In this document: in pieces, positions 50,201-60,978 of the stretch
Layout: each line of letters begins with the position of its first letter
Position numbering within the stretch: position 1 is the stretch's first letter
Source: Molothrus aeneus
Lineage: Eukaryota; Chordata; Aves; Passeriformes; Icteridae
Direction of reading: 5' to 3'
NCBI RefSeq assembly: GCF_037042795.1
Contig: NC_089671.1
Location: 4,744,501 to 4,808,500 of the forward strand
Length of the DNA stretch: 64,000 nucleotides
Position numbers and translations under genes: made by a program
Notes under the pieces: generated by a model
The model's input: only the letters and a program-made list of their open reading frames with translations
Databases searched by the model: none
What the model was told of the DNA's origin: nothing

Positions 50201-52330
50201 ACAAGACCTTCCAGGGTAAGATTCCCATCACTGGGAATAAGGGAAGATGTCAGTGTGATCAGGAATCAGCCATGCCACTTACTGGAACTGGCCTGCCACA
50301 TGTGGAAAGCCCCTCCCATTGCTCAGGAGAACCAGTGTGGCTTCATGTCCCCCAGCCTCCCAACACCAGGTCAGCTGCTGTTCCTGGCAGGACACGGCTG
50401 TGGAAAGCCTGCAACAGAACCAGGGACTCATCACTACCAGTATGGGTTGCTATGGACACCACTGAAGAAAAGCAAAATCATTTGAGAAGGAAATAAAAGA
50501 CTCTTTTCCACCAATAGTGACAGACACTCCAATAGGTTAGTGATCCTGATGGAATGCTAATCAACAGCTCATAGAAAGACTTGGAGGTTATGCAACTTTT
50601 AATATTCCCAGTGAAGGAGTGTGGAAGGGAATTAATGTAATACTGGCCATGCACACACTTAGTACACAAACATCACATTTAAGTGCCACAGGTAAGTCAG
50701 ATAGTATTTTTGTCTTGCAAGTCTTTCCTCTCAAGATCTCAGCTCCAAGCCACAGCCACCTGAAGAGTCCATCTACAGATTCCTACTGAGCCAAATATTT
50801 AAATGGAGATGGATTCCTTGCTGGCATCAAACCACCCAGCTCACCCGACATCAGCACAGCTATGCTGATTTACTGCAGCCATGCATCTGGCATCTGGTTT
50901 GAGCTCTGAGACAATCTAAATTTTCCATTCCTCACAGCTCTGGTGAATAATTTAAATACATGCTTTGAGCTCAAAAATAATACATTTTCAAACTTTTTGG
51001 TGTGCTGAAAAATAAGAAATACTGTCTCAGAATCACATGGAATGATCTGTTCCATCTTCACCCCATGTTCCATCTTACTGAGTATAGTTTTGATTGAAAT
51101 GGGATTTCAGTTTATGCAGGCTAAAAAGGAATGGATTTTTGTAACAGAATTGAATGAGGACTTCTAAAATGAAAAAACACACTCAGTTAAAAAAATCAAC
51201 AGGTATTACCCTGAAAAGATCAGAAAAAAATCTTTTATTAAAAAAAAATAGTTTATTGTTTTCAAAGCTCAAAGTGGCCAGATTTTTCAGCTGATGGGAA
51301 TCTATAAAATGCTATGCTGCCAATGAGTCACCATTTTTGCCCCAGAAAAACTGCTAAAATATTTTCCTCAGAGTGTACCAGTAGAGAAATTTATTTACCT
51401 TAGTAAGACAATTTGGACACGTAGGGCCAGGAGCATTTACTGTCTTACAGAACCTAAACCATTTTGAGCAATTTACAGCAGAAACACTTATATGAATCCA
51501 AAATATTATGAGGGAAAAGGGTTACAGAATAAACGACAGAATTATTCAGTAAGGCTGGAAGGCATACTTTGAAATAAATAACATATTTGACTCACACATT
51601 TCAAATGGCATTGCAGAAATGATGCTCAAGAGCATCTGGGGAAGGAGGAGATTTGGGGATGATTTGTAATGGGGCAATTTAATACTCACAGTAGAGCTAC
51701 TCACGATTCAGATCTATCATTCAGTGCTACAGCAATTTTTTAAACACATTTTGTTTTCAATTGAAATTAGGGTGGTTGGACCATGCTGTCTATATGGTAG
51801 ACTGTATTAATCTCTATGTTCTCCCAGTTATGAACATTTAAATCCATCTTTTGCTCTGGTTTTCCAGAAAGTGAAAGAAATTCCACAAAGCTAAACTTGC
51901 AAGACAAAACGTGCAATTTCACAGAACACCTACTATTTGGTAAAAAAATATTTTAATCACAATATTAGGACAACCTTCAGGGAAAATATAACAGGCAAAG
52001 TGAAACTTCATTGACAAGTAATTACTGTACCAAAGACAGAAAGATTCTAGGCAATAAGAAATAGAAAAAGAGATCTCTGAAAATACTTCATATTTTTTAA
52101 AAGCAGATGAAGATCTTTGATTGGCATAAAATAATTGCATTGAAGTCAGTATGTTTATCCATCGCATCTGCAGGGGCTGTTGTAGAGCTGAAATGAAGGA
52201 GGGAGGGGACTCTACCACTCCTTCAGCATATGACACCATCAGCCATGCTGATGGAAGGCAGGAAGAGGGAAAAAAGTGAAAAGAGGATAATGCTGCCTTA
52301 GCTCTTCTTCCCCCATCCTCCCTTCGCCCC

Positions 52331-52337
52331 TATAAAT
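52331..52337 (+). promoter_or_regulatory. Isolated TATA-like box with GC-rich flanks
   Basis: CGCCCCTATAAATCCACCC resembles a core promoter, preceded by pyrimidine-rich sequence. No gene follows that I can recognise; a non-coding transcript is possible. Confidence 0.2.
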
Positions 52338-52536
52338 CCACCCTGGCAGAAGATAGGGCTTAGAATCCAATTGTTTTGCTTTGGGATTTCTCTTGTCTGT
52401 GAGAAACTGCAAGTCCACGTCTTTTTCTCATTACTTTAGAGTGAGAAGATTTGGAAATGGGGTTTTCTGCAGCTCCTAGGAATGTTATATTCCTAAATGC
52501 CCCATTTTAAAGCATGTGCATCGATTAGCTCTTTTG

Positions 52537-52555
52537 AAAACAAAACAAAACAAAA
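52537..52555 (+). repeat. (CAAAA)n short tandem repeat
   Basis: About 3.8 units of CAAAA. Confidence 0.85.
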
Positions 52556-53559
52556 CACCTTACAATAACCAATTACAAAATTTACCATTTCACCGTATCA
52601 GATGGAGTCTGGTACATAGCAGTAAATCTACATCTGCTGTTTTTCACAGTGTGGTGTATTATCATTGTCTCCCACTGAGAGTGGTGAATTTCTGCATCCA
52701 AAAATTCAAACCAAAGGTTTTTCCTGCCATAGATGTCATCTCATTGAACAAGATGCCTAATCTCAGGCACTCAGGACTGAAAATGTTAACTTTAAACTTT
52801 GTTGGCATCTCTCAGAAGCTTAGGAGTACTAGGAACCTAGTCTGCCTAGTCGGAAAAGTTTCTTTCAGATTGCCTAAAATATTTCGTGGATGATTACAGT
52901 CTGAACATTTGACTACATGCCACTTCATTAGACTTACTCATTTTTTTGTTCTTACCATAGATGGGAAATTAGGAGTGATCTCTGATATTTGATTTCCCAT
53001 AAGATATGAGAGATATTCAAGGCAGTGTCTGGAAAAAAATTAGGATAATAAGGTGTATAAATCTCTGCTTCATTTGAAACAACGCATAAAAGCCAACCCC
53101 ACATTAATTTTTTTGCTGAAAGAACTTCAATAAGTTTTAAAGTAAGTGTTTCATTTACTGCCACATGCCACACATACATGGCAAACAGTTTATACAAACC
53201 ACAACACTCAGCTGTTCCTGGTTAGGTAGAACAGCCCTCCCCTGAACACCCAAGCTGCTCCCCCGGTTCCCTCGGGACTCCCCTACAGGGTGCTCTGAGG
53301 TTTCAGCTGCTCAAGTGAGAACGTTTGGACTCTGGGGTGAGCAGTGAGTCCTTCTGTGGATGTGCTTGCGAAGCCTTGACTGAGTTGTGCTCAAGGTTTT
53401 GCTGGCTCAGAGCACAATGCTGTGCACTTCTGAAGACAGCTTAAGTACAGTGTAACTATTCCCAACCTGGTGGTCCAGCTTTAATGCCTTCTTCATGTAA
53501 TGCTCAGGGAGCTTTATTAGACTTCCCAGCTCACCAGAAACTCCACTGTGCACACACAA

Positions 53560-54436
53560 AACGGTGCTGGCTTTGTGTGGCCGGGTTTGGGCAGCTGGTG
53601 GGGCTGCAGGGATGCCTTCACTGAAAAGCTTCCCCCATGTCCCACGGAGCCAATTCCAGCTGGCTCCAAGGTGGACCAAGGTTGAGTCCATCAACCCTGA
53701 TGGGAGAGGCTCTGGGCAAAGGTATTTAGAAATGGAAACAAAAAAATCCAGCTCCTTCAGCCAGAGAGAGGAGTGAGATACTGGAGAGAAACAACTCTGC
53801 AGACAGCCAGGCCAGTGCAGAAGGAGGGAAAGGAGGTGCTCCAGGCTCCTCCAGGAGCAGAGATTTCTCTGCAGCCCCTGGTGAACACCATGGTCAGGAA
53901 GGCTGTCCCTGGGTCCCCCGTGGAGCACACATCCACCTGCAGCCCTGGAGGAGCCCACACCAAGCTGCCCTATGGGAAGCCCAAGCTGGACCGGCAGGAC
54001 CTGTGGCCCCATGGAGAGAGGAGCCCACCCGGGAGCAGGGAAGAGTGTGAGGAATTCTCTCGCTCTGCAGGGAGGAACAACAGAATGACACGTGATGATC
54101 TGACCCCAGCCCCCATTTCCAAGCCTCTGTGCTGCTGGTGGGGAGGAAGCAGAGAAAATCAGGAGTGCATTTAAGCCTGGAAAGAAGGGAGGGGTGGAGG
54201 GGAGGTGTTTTAAGGTTTGGTTTTGTTTCTCAGTACTCTGATTTGATTGGTAATAAATAAATTTCCCCAAGCTAAGTCTGTTTTGCCTGTTATGGTAATT
54301 GGTGAGGGATTTTCCCTGCCTTTATTTTGACCCAAGAACCTCTTGTTGTGTTTTCTTCCCCCTCCCGTCCAGATGAGGAGTGATAGAGCAGCGTTGGTGG
54401 GCACCTGGAGTGCTGCCAGGGTGAACCCCCCACAGA
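53560..54436 (+). mobile_element. Avian interspersed repeat, probably retrovirus-derived (LTR class)
   Basis: The block resembles an avian dispersed repeat that I recall: repeated GGAGCCCAC / GTGGCCCCATGG-type motifs, a GGAAGAAGGGAGGGGTGG segment, an AATAAATAAATTTCCCC stretch, GGTAATTGGTGAGGGAT, and an end resembling GTGATAGAGC...GGTGGGCACCTGG...CCAGGGTGAACCC. It is shortened internally and diverged. Class and exact ends are uncertain. The long minus-strand open frames over it (53407-54270 and 54210-54767) are antisense to the repeat and are not genes. Confidence 0.6.
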
Positions 54437-55572
54437 CCCCGTGAACTGCTGGGTGAAAAGGGCTCCTCATCCTCATGAAGGCAGGAGCAGATACAATGAG
54501 AGAGAGGAGAGACACCTGGGTGTTTCTAAGGCCAGGAGATGTAGCACTGAGACTTAATTTAGGCATTGCCTCTAACTGAAGCTTATTTACAAGAGCTTCA
54601 AGGTTCAGGTCAATGACCTCATTTATTGTGCAAGTATTACCTACAAAACAAAAATTTACCCACTTATTCCAAAAGGACATGATGAACTTGGAAGTCCACC
54701 CGATTTTAAAAGATAGTATTTCAGCTCCTCTCACCAGGCTATGAAATCTCTCTAGTAATTTATGCATGTTTACAATAATATCTGTGCAATATTATTCAAC
54801 ATTCTGTTGCTGTGTGAAAAATGGAATGCCCTTAGAGAATAAATCCACGCAAAAAGCAAATAAACCTGGCTAGATATGCAGTGCCTAAATGTCCAAAGCA
54901 AACTAGGAGAGGGAGTGAGGGAAAATTATTTTCTGTCCATTTTTCACTCCCAGACAATATTATGAAGTGCCTGGAATACCAGAAGGTTCATTTTAAAACA
55001 GAGGACTGATGTTTACACTGGCCCTTATATAAATATATATTGGTTCTATGTACTTGTTTTCCCTAATACTTCAAGTTAAACTCAGCTTATTTATTACTGA
55101 GAAAGGTACTGCATTTTTTTTTTTAATTGCACAGGTACAACACAGCAGCCTGGCAAGGATATTCTGTAATTGTTTAGAGAAGTGTGTGCTCAGAGCTGTG
55201 TGATTGGGAATCCTATGGAAGGGTAACCTCTACCCTGAGCCTTGGAAAGTTGCACTTCTGTAAATAAGGTATTTGCACCGGTAGGTGTAAGATGCACTTA
55301 TTATGAAGTTATTTACACCACCCAGTGCAGGAGGCACTTCATTTAACACAGCAGTGCCTGGCCCTTCTGTTTGCTCCATCTTCCTCTGGACCATGTGTTT
55401 GCATCCAAGCCAGGTAGGAAGTTGCCAGGTGTAGGCCAAAAATAAAGGCATTACTATGCCAGAAGGAAAATGCTATTAGGATTGTATCAATACAAGGGGC
55501 TATATTGGTTACCTTCTCCTAATTTAATCCTGCCCCCACAAAACAAAAAATACCCAACAACAATATAGTCTT

Positions 55573-55600
55573 CACAATCACAATCACAATCACAATCACA
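55573..55600 (+). repeat. (CACAAT)4.7 hexanucleotide microsatellite
   Basis: Four perfect CACAAT units and a partial fifth. Likely polymorphic. Confidence 0.92.
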
Positions 55601-57088
55601 AACTGCTAAGCTACTAACCACAAACACAGATCAAACATCCTCATTCCTGTTTCATTTTGCACTTTGGATTGAGAATCCCTGCAAGCATGACAGTTCTGGT
55701 GGTGGCTTTGTGATCTGGATCCTGCTTGGTAGGATCTATGCAGAGACCAACAACTCATTCTACAGAGCCCACTCTGCAGGCATCAGATGACTGTGGCTTT
55801 CAGTTACTACCTCTGGACCAGAGCCAGAAGCCTAGTGGTGAAAAGCTCTTTATACCATTACCAATCCCTCGAGCCACCCAGTCCTTCTCCATTGCATACA
55901 GGTTTTTAGTGTTGTGCCTAAGATCTGTTCTGGTTCTGAGTAACGTTCTTTGTGATGGGAGCCTTGCCACTCCCCCTCTCATGAGGGAAAGAAAACAACG
56001 AGGAGGGAGTGTGAAACCTATTTTCAAACTCTGTTATGATTATCTGATGCAGGGACTACTCTGGGATTCTCCACAGGAGAGATCTGATGTCTGTCCTGGG
56101 TGAAGAGCAGACCCCAGACCAGTCAGTGCCAGGATCTGTGTGCCTTCAGTCGGTGCCACTGCCTTCAGCTGGGCTCTGGGATGGGAGCACCCACACAGAG
56201 CCAGAGGCCCCCACAGGGATGGCTCCAAAGCTTTCCAGGACATCTCCAAGCTGACAGGAGCTCAGTGCATGTACAGATTTGTCTGGCATTGAGAGCTGAC
56301 TCAGAAGGATGCTCGAAGGCCCATGAATATAACCCAGAGAGGGCAGAACTACAATTAGTGAGCTCCCACAGCATCAGCTCTCAGGTGGTTTCCATCTAAG
56401 CCATCCACTAACAGAGTCAGAGGCTAAATTGTGGCATCTCTGCACTCCTGTCCCACAGTTCAGCAGGGAAAAGTGACTCACTGTGACATTACACCTGAGC
56501 AGATTTTTCTGCAGCAGCTTTTCTCCCAGACTCTTCAGAAGCACATCACACAGGGCAGCTGCTTTCCCCTCAGGGAACAGGCTGCAGGGGACTTAGCAGT
56601 AATACACTGGTACCCAGGATTCACAAAGAGGGCTGTAAGCTGCTGATCCTGCAATAACACCTCTAAGGATTTAGAGTCTTTAATGTTGATTGCTGAATAT
56701 TTCTGTTCCCGTCTGAACCATTCCAACAGTTGTTTCAAGTGAATGCATTCATTCCCTTCCTTTTAACCATTGGAGCTTCTTGCTTGGTCTGGGAGCAGGG
56801 AAGAGGGAATGAAAAGGTCTCTTCAAATTTGCTGGAGCTGCTCTCTTAAAAGAGAGCATTGACACAGATCCTGCAGCTCCCACGTGCAGCAAGGCTCCCA
56901 CTGGACCTGCAGGCACAGAGAGACTGCAGGATCCTTGTGGGCACTCAGGGAAGAGAGTGGCTGTTCTCCTCCCCTCTGTATGAGGGTATCATATCTATTC
57001 CTAGCATGGATCTACCAGGTGGCAACATTCCCCTGCCAGCATACCTTTGGTTTGGCTCACCTTGAAGGCTATGATGTTACATTATATG

Positions 57089-57098
57089 ATGACGTCAT
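57089..57098. promoter_or_regulatory. Perfect 10-bp CRE palindrome
   Basis: ATGACGTCAT is a self-complementary full CREB/ATF site within very AT-rich sequence (TATATG..TATATT). A full CRE with its CpG intact is uncommon in desert DNA. Confidence 0.4.
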
Positions 57099-58276
57099 TA
57101 TATTTATTTCAGTTTCAATGAAGATTCCTGGCAAATCTCCAAGCTGGAATATCTTCTCTTTAATGTGTCCAAGATCCAGCCAATGTGGTGCAGATTACAT
57201 TTGTATAACACAGCCCAGTGAAGTGAACTGCTGGGAATTTTTTTCAAGATGTTGATGTAACTAAATTAAGATTATTTCTCTATTAAAACTATGGAAGAAG
57301 AAAAACTTGTCCAGTATTTACCCAAATACTACTGCTCTAACTTCTAGCTGTGGTTATTTTGGTGATGACTCCATGGTACCCTCATGCAATCTCAAAAACT
57401 CATCTTTGTGGTGGTATTTTGAAAATGATAAAAGGAATCAATAACTAATTTTGAATTAGTTAATTTGGACAAGTTACTCTGGTTTACTTTTTTGTGCTTT
57501 TATTGACTGTGTTCCTCTTAGCACTTTCAAATTAGCCATCATCACAACTTTGGTTAAAAGTCACGTTTTCCCCGATAATCAGAAGTATAAAGCATTGGAG
57601 AATGATACATAGAATACTGCTCTGCACTGACAAAGACAATGGCTTGGATGCTAAATGCAATGTCATAGAGGAACCTCCCTTGAACACCAGGCCTTAACTT
57701 TATTAGATTTTGAATAAACACATGGTGTGAGAGAACAGATTATTCTGATAACAACTGACTACAGTGGCAAAGAAGATGAAGTCCTGTGCTCCTCACAAGC
57801 AACTGCAGCACACAGGTTAAATGACTCAGCTGGGCCTATGGCAGACACAGAAATAATTGAAATTCCCATTATAATGCTTTAAGACACTAAAATTGCAAAA
57901 TAAGAAACTGCAGAGTATCTAAAAGCAAACTTTAAACTTTTCCCTTAATTCTTCCCCACAGTGGTCTTTGTGCAGTCTTATGATGCCACTACAAAGATCA
58001 GCAAAGAAAAACTGTCTGTGTTATGAATTGATTTTTATTTAAAAGAGCTATAATTCAATTTTGCTATAAAAACATATTACAAAATCTAATATTAAATAGA
58101 TTTGCATAGAAACATTCATCAGAAAGATATTTTATTTGTTTGGCTTGAACCACTTCCACTACAAGCCAAACATTTCAACACTAGGGCAGGAGGACCAGAA
58201 AGTGGACCTGACCAGAAACAACAGTGAAGACTACTAGTTTACTTTTGATCTACCAGCTGACAAAATTTAGCTATTT

Positions 58277-58317
58277 ATTAAAAAAAACCCAAAAAAACAA
58301 AAAAACAAAAAAAACCA
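58277..58317 (+). repeat. A-rich AAAAC tract
   Basis: Four A-runs of 7-8 bases separated by C or CCC. Confidence 0.85.
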
Positions 58318-58847
58318 CCCATGGGCCTTATGAATGGTGAAACTTGATTTTTTAAAACCCAAAATATTCTCATAAATTTATTAACAGGGTGTTATTGGTT
58401 GAGAAGGCATGTATGTAACACATGACTCTCTGATGACAATGACCCTTGGATTAAGACAGATATGATGATAAATATTTAGACTACATTAATGGCACACTTC
58501 TTTCACACTCACATAACAGTCACCAGTACACACTCAGCTCTGCACGCATAAAAATTTTTAAATCTTGAAGCCAGCAGTCAGAGGTGGTTTCCAGATGAAG
58601 TCCCTGTTTGCCCCATTGCTGGGATCACAGACAGATAAATCACTGGGTGAGCCCCTTTGCTAAGTAGTGGGAATATTACTTTAGCAAAGTTTGCTAATGG
58701 GGCAAAGGACCTTGTATTGTAATCCAGTGACATTTTCAACCTTCGGAGAACTTTTGTTGACATTCCCGAGTCCCTGGCTGCCATCCCAGCATGAAATAGT
58801 TTCTGTTCACATAATTCTCGTGTTTACCAGTCATGAAAAACTCTTGC

Positions 58848-58878
58848 TTTTTTTTTTTAAATAAACTTTTTTTTTTTT
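58848..58878 (+). repeat. Two T-runs (T11 and T12)
   Basis: Separated by AAATAAAC; low-complexity. Confidence 0.85.
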
Positions 58879-59138
58879 GCAAGTGAAACTCTGTCTAAAA
58901 AAATATTGGCCCCAGGCATACAAGGTTTTGCATAAATTCATATGTGATGAATGGCTGATTTTAATGTTATTTGGGTATTTGTCAGAACCTAACAAATATA
59001 CATGGTAATGGTGGTTCATAAACTTAAACATCTCAATATACCCTTTCTTCTGGAAATAAATTACGTTTGTTTGCCCTGCCTGGAGTCCTAAGGTAGCCGA
59101 CATTAGGAATATTTTAAATGTGATCATCCATCCAGCAT

Positions 59139-59153
59139 GTCTTTCAGGCGCCA
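59139..59153 (+). promoter_or_regulatory. Candidate SMAD / BMP-response motif
   Basis: GTCT (59139-59142) lies four bases from GGCGCC (59147-59152, with a following A giving the reverse of TGGCGCC). SMAD1/5 favour GGCGCC and SMAD4 favours GTCT. Because noggin is induced by BMP as negative feedback, such a site about 1.6 kb 3' of the gene end is plausible, but it is a short match. Confidence 0.3.
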
Positions 59154-59329
59154 CGAAGATTAAATGAAAGAATCATAAGATGAAGGTCTTTAACTTTTAA
59201 TCCTTTTACAATGAACCCTTAGATAGACATGGGGGCAGGGTGCCTTCTATGTGAGTAATAATGCCTCTGTTCCTCTTCACTAGGTTAATGAATACCCTAA
59301 ATGTCCCAAGATCTGATTTTCTTCCCCCC

Positions 59330-59680
59330 TCCCAAAACTATTGAAATTAGAGCAAAGAGACGGGCGGTAAAACGCACCGAGAGACTGAGCGAGGGAATGA
59401 ATATGCATTCGGAGATACCGAACTAAGCGTTAGAGAAAGCAGGGCTGGCTCGTCTCGATGAAAGACCCACGGGTTTAAAATGATTAGCATAGATTCCCTC
59501 CGAGTTTTGAAGGAGAAATTAAAAAAAAAAAAAGTTTTTTTGGCTCCAAGATAAATATGGAAACGGCTTTCTGCACTGTCAGGGAGCCTTTGAAGAACAC
59601 GTGGAGAGTTTGTTTTCGCAGTTGGTATCTATGAGATACGAACCGCCGGCTCTCCCAGCACGTAAAAGTCAAACACGTCC
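59330..59680. promoter_or_regulatory. Candidate conserved regulatory element 3' of NOG
   Basis: About 350 bases of mixed-composition, non-repetitive sequence with retained CpGs in an otherwise AT-rich setting. It contains homeodomain-type ATGATTAGCAT, a palindromic E-box CACGTG (59598-59603) and CTAATTG near 59681. The look is that of a vertebrate developmental enhancer; alignment to chicken and human is needed to confirm conservation. Confidence 0.35.
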
Positions 59681-59720
59681 CTAATTGGGCCGGGTCCCGA
59701 GGAGCCGTGGGACAGCTGCG

Positions 59721-59765
59721 GGCCGGGCCGGGCCGGGCCGGGCCGGGCCGTTCCGTTCCGTTCCG
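59721..59765 (+). repeat. Pentanucleotide array (GGCCG)6 then (TTCCG)3
   Basis: Six perfect GGCCG units are followed directly by three perfect TTCCG units in the same register, so the second block looks like a mutated unit that itself expanded. It lies at the edge of the 3' CpG island. Confidence 0.9.
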
Positions 59766-59882
59766 CAGCGCCGAGGGCGGCGGGCAGCGGGCGGGGGCGG
59801 CCCCGGGGGGCGGGCCGGGAGCGGGCGGCGGCGGGGCTCGGGCACCCCGCGGCAGCACGGGCGGCACGGGGCGCTGCTCCCT

Positions 59883-60030
59883 GGCGGCGGAGCTCGCTGT
59901 TCCCCGGCGGCGGAGCTCGCTGTCCCGCCGCTGCGGGCTCGGTGCTCCCCGGCGGCGGAGCTCGCTGTCCCGCCGCTGCGGGCTCGGTGCTCCCCGGCGG
60001 CGGAGCTCGCTGTCCCGCCGCTGCCTGGGG
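59883..60030 (+). repeat. 45-bp GC-rich minisatellite, about three copies
   Basis: The unit starting GGCGGCGGAGCTCGCTGT recurs at 59906, 59951 and 59996, a 45-bp period, preceded by a 23-bp partial unit at 59883. The copies are nearly identical, which implies recent duplication or conversion. The period is a multiple of three, so it produces a false 15-residue protein repeat in open frames on both strands. Confidence 0.9.
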
Positions 60031-60717
60031 AGAGGAGGCTCGCGGGAGGGGGTGCAGTCCCCGAGCCCCGCCGTCCGGGCAGCCCGGCAGGGGGGCGATG
60101 GCCCGGCGCTGGCGGGAGCCCAAAGAGTTAACCGGGCCGGGCCGGGCGGTGTGCCGGGCTGTCACAGGATCAGGCTAATAACGTGTCTGCGCTGAAACCC
60201 CCCAAAGCCCAGGGGTCAAGTTTCAGCAGTGTCCCACCACAATGGTAGGTGTGAAAGACACGTGTCCCGTTGTAAATGAAATGTCAAGCGGTTAAAAGAA
60301 AAATCCCCGAGCAGCTGCCACCGAGCTCGCCGGGGCTGCGCGGCCGCGGGAGCGGCTCCGCGGGGGACAGCGCGGAGCGGAGCGGAGGGACCCCCCCGCC
60401 AGCCGCCCCCTTCCTGCGGGGCCGGAGCCCGCGGCACTCCGGCGGTGTAGGTGCCGCAGAGCCCCTCTAACAGAGTCGTGAGCAGGTTCCCACCTCCCCC
60501 TGCCACCACGAAACGTCCTGCTGAGCGTGGAGAACGAGGAAGAGAGAGAAGAAAGCCCCCCCGACGGCGGCCAAACCAAAAAGCAAACAGAATCCAAACG
60601 GCTCGTGTTTTAGTGGTTGACTTTAATTCTGCACTGCACTTTTACTACAAGGATATAAAGAATAAATAGCAGATACTCTTCATTTACATAGGATTAAGTC
60701 ATTCGAACTGTTCTCTC

Positions 60718-60725
60718 TATTTACA
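60718..60725 (-). promoter_or_regulatory. Pumilio-type motif at the NOG 3' end
   Basis: The minus strand reads TGTAAATA, an exact match to the Pumilio consensus UGUANAUA. It lies close to the predicted cleavage site, so it is functional only if the 3' UTR extends past it. Confidence 0.3.
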
Positions 60726-60745
60726 ATAACATTGTGCTCTAGGCG

Positions 60746-60761
60746 TTTATTCATTTTTATT
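60746..60761 (-). terminator. Tandem AATAAA polyadenylation signals of NOG
   Basis: Two AATAAA hexamers 10 bases apart on the minus strand, with GU-containing sequence just downstream, form the most convincing poly(A) site after NOG. Earlier single hexamers at 60881-60886 and 61154-61159 could give shorter 3' UTRs. Confidence 0.5.
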
Positions 60762-60913
60762 TTAAATCTGAAGTCCGTAAGGAAAAAGAAAAAAAAACCC
60801 TCACACACACGCTTTCCGAATAATGGAAAATATTATCAAAGTTTTCTTATCAAAAAGTTTGGTTTGTATTTTTTAATCCTTTTATTAAAAAAAACACCCA
60901 ACAAAAAAACCTA

Positions 60914-60929
60914 CTTCGCCAAAGCGAAG
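60914..60929 (-). other. Short hairpin in the NOG 3' UTR
   Basis: CTTCGC and GCGAAG form a perfect 6-bp stem around a 4-base loop, standing out in AU-rich flanks. A binding partner is unknown. Confidence 0.35.
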
Positions 60930-60954
60930 CAACTTCTCTCTGAAATATAAATAC

Positions 60955-60978
60955 AAAAAAAAAAAAAAAGAAAAAAAA
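60955..60978 (+). repeat. A15-G-A8 run inside the NOG 3' UTR
   Basis: In the NOG transcript this is a long U-rich tract, a possible ELAV/TIA-type binding region. Confidence 0.85.

Larger units (their letters stand above)
46376..53559. other. Non-coding desert, no gene recognised
   Basis: AT-rich unique sequence with no clear mobile element. The 116-132 residue frames at 47616-47966 and 50087-50485 match no known protein and lack coding context. Confidence 0.55.
54437..59138. other. Non-coding NOG 3' flank, no gene recognised
   Basis: AT-rich sequence with the hexanucleotide repeat and CRE palindrome listed. The stretch at about 58560-58800 is repeat-free and could be conserved, but I can show no specific signal. 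Confidence 0.55.
59680..60480. promoter_or_regulatory. CpG island just 3' of NOG
   Basis: A second dense CpG block begins about 250 bases beyond the predicted NOG 3' end. It includes GCGGCCGC (60340-60347), a pentanucleotide array (59721-59765) and a 45-bp tandem repeat (59883-60030). An island this large at the 3' side of a gene may be an alternative or antisense promoter, a Polycomb recruitment site, or an extension of the island domain that developmental genes often carry. No transcript is evident from sequence alone. Confidence 0.7.

Noticed and set aside
53407..54767. 287- and 185-codon minus-strand frames
   Set aside because: Antisense to an avian interspersed repeat; no known protein.
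59629..60195. Frames of 148-178 codons with 15-residue repeats
   Set aside because: The protein repeat is just the 45-bp minisatellite read in frame on either strand.
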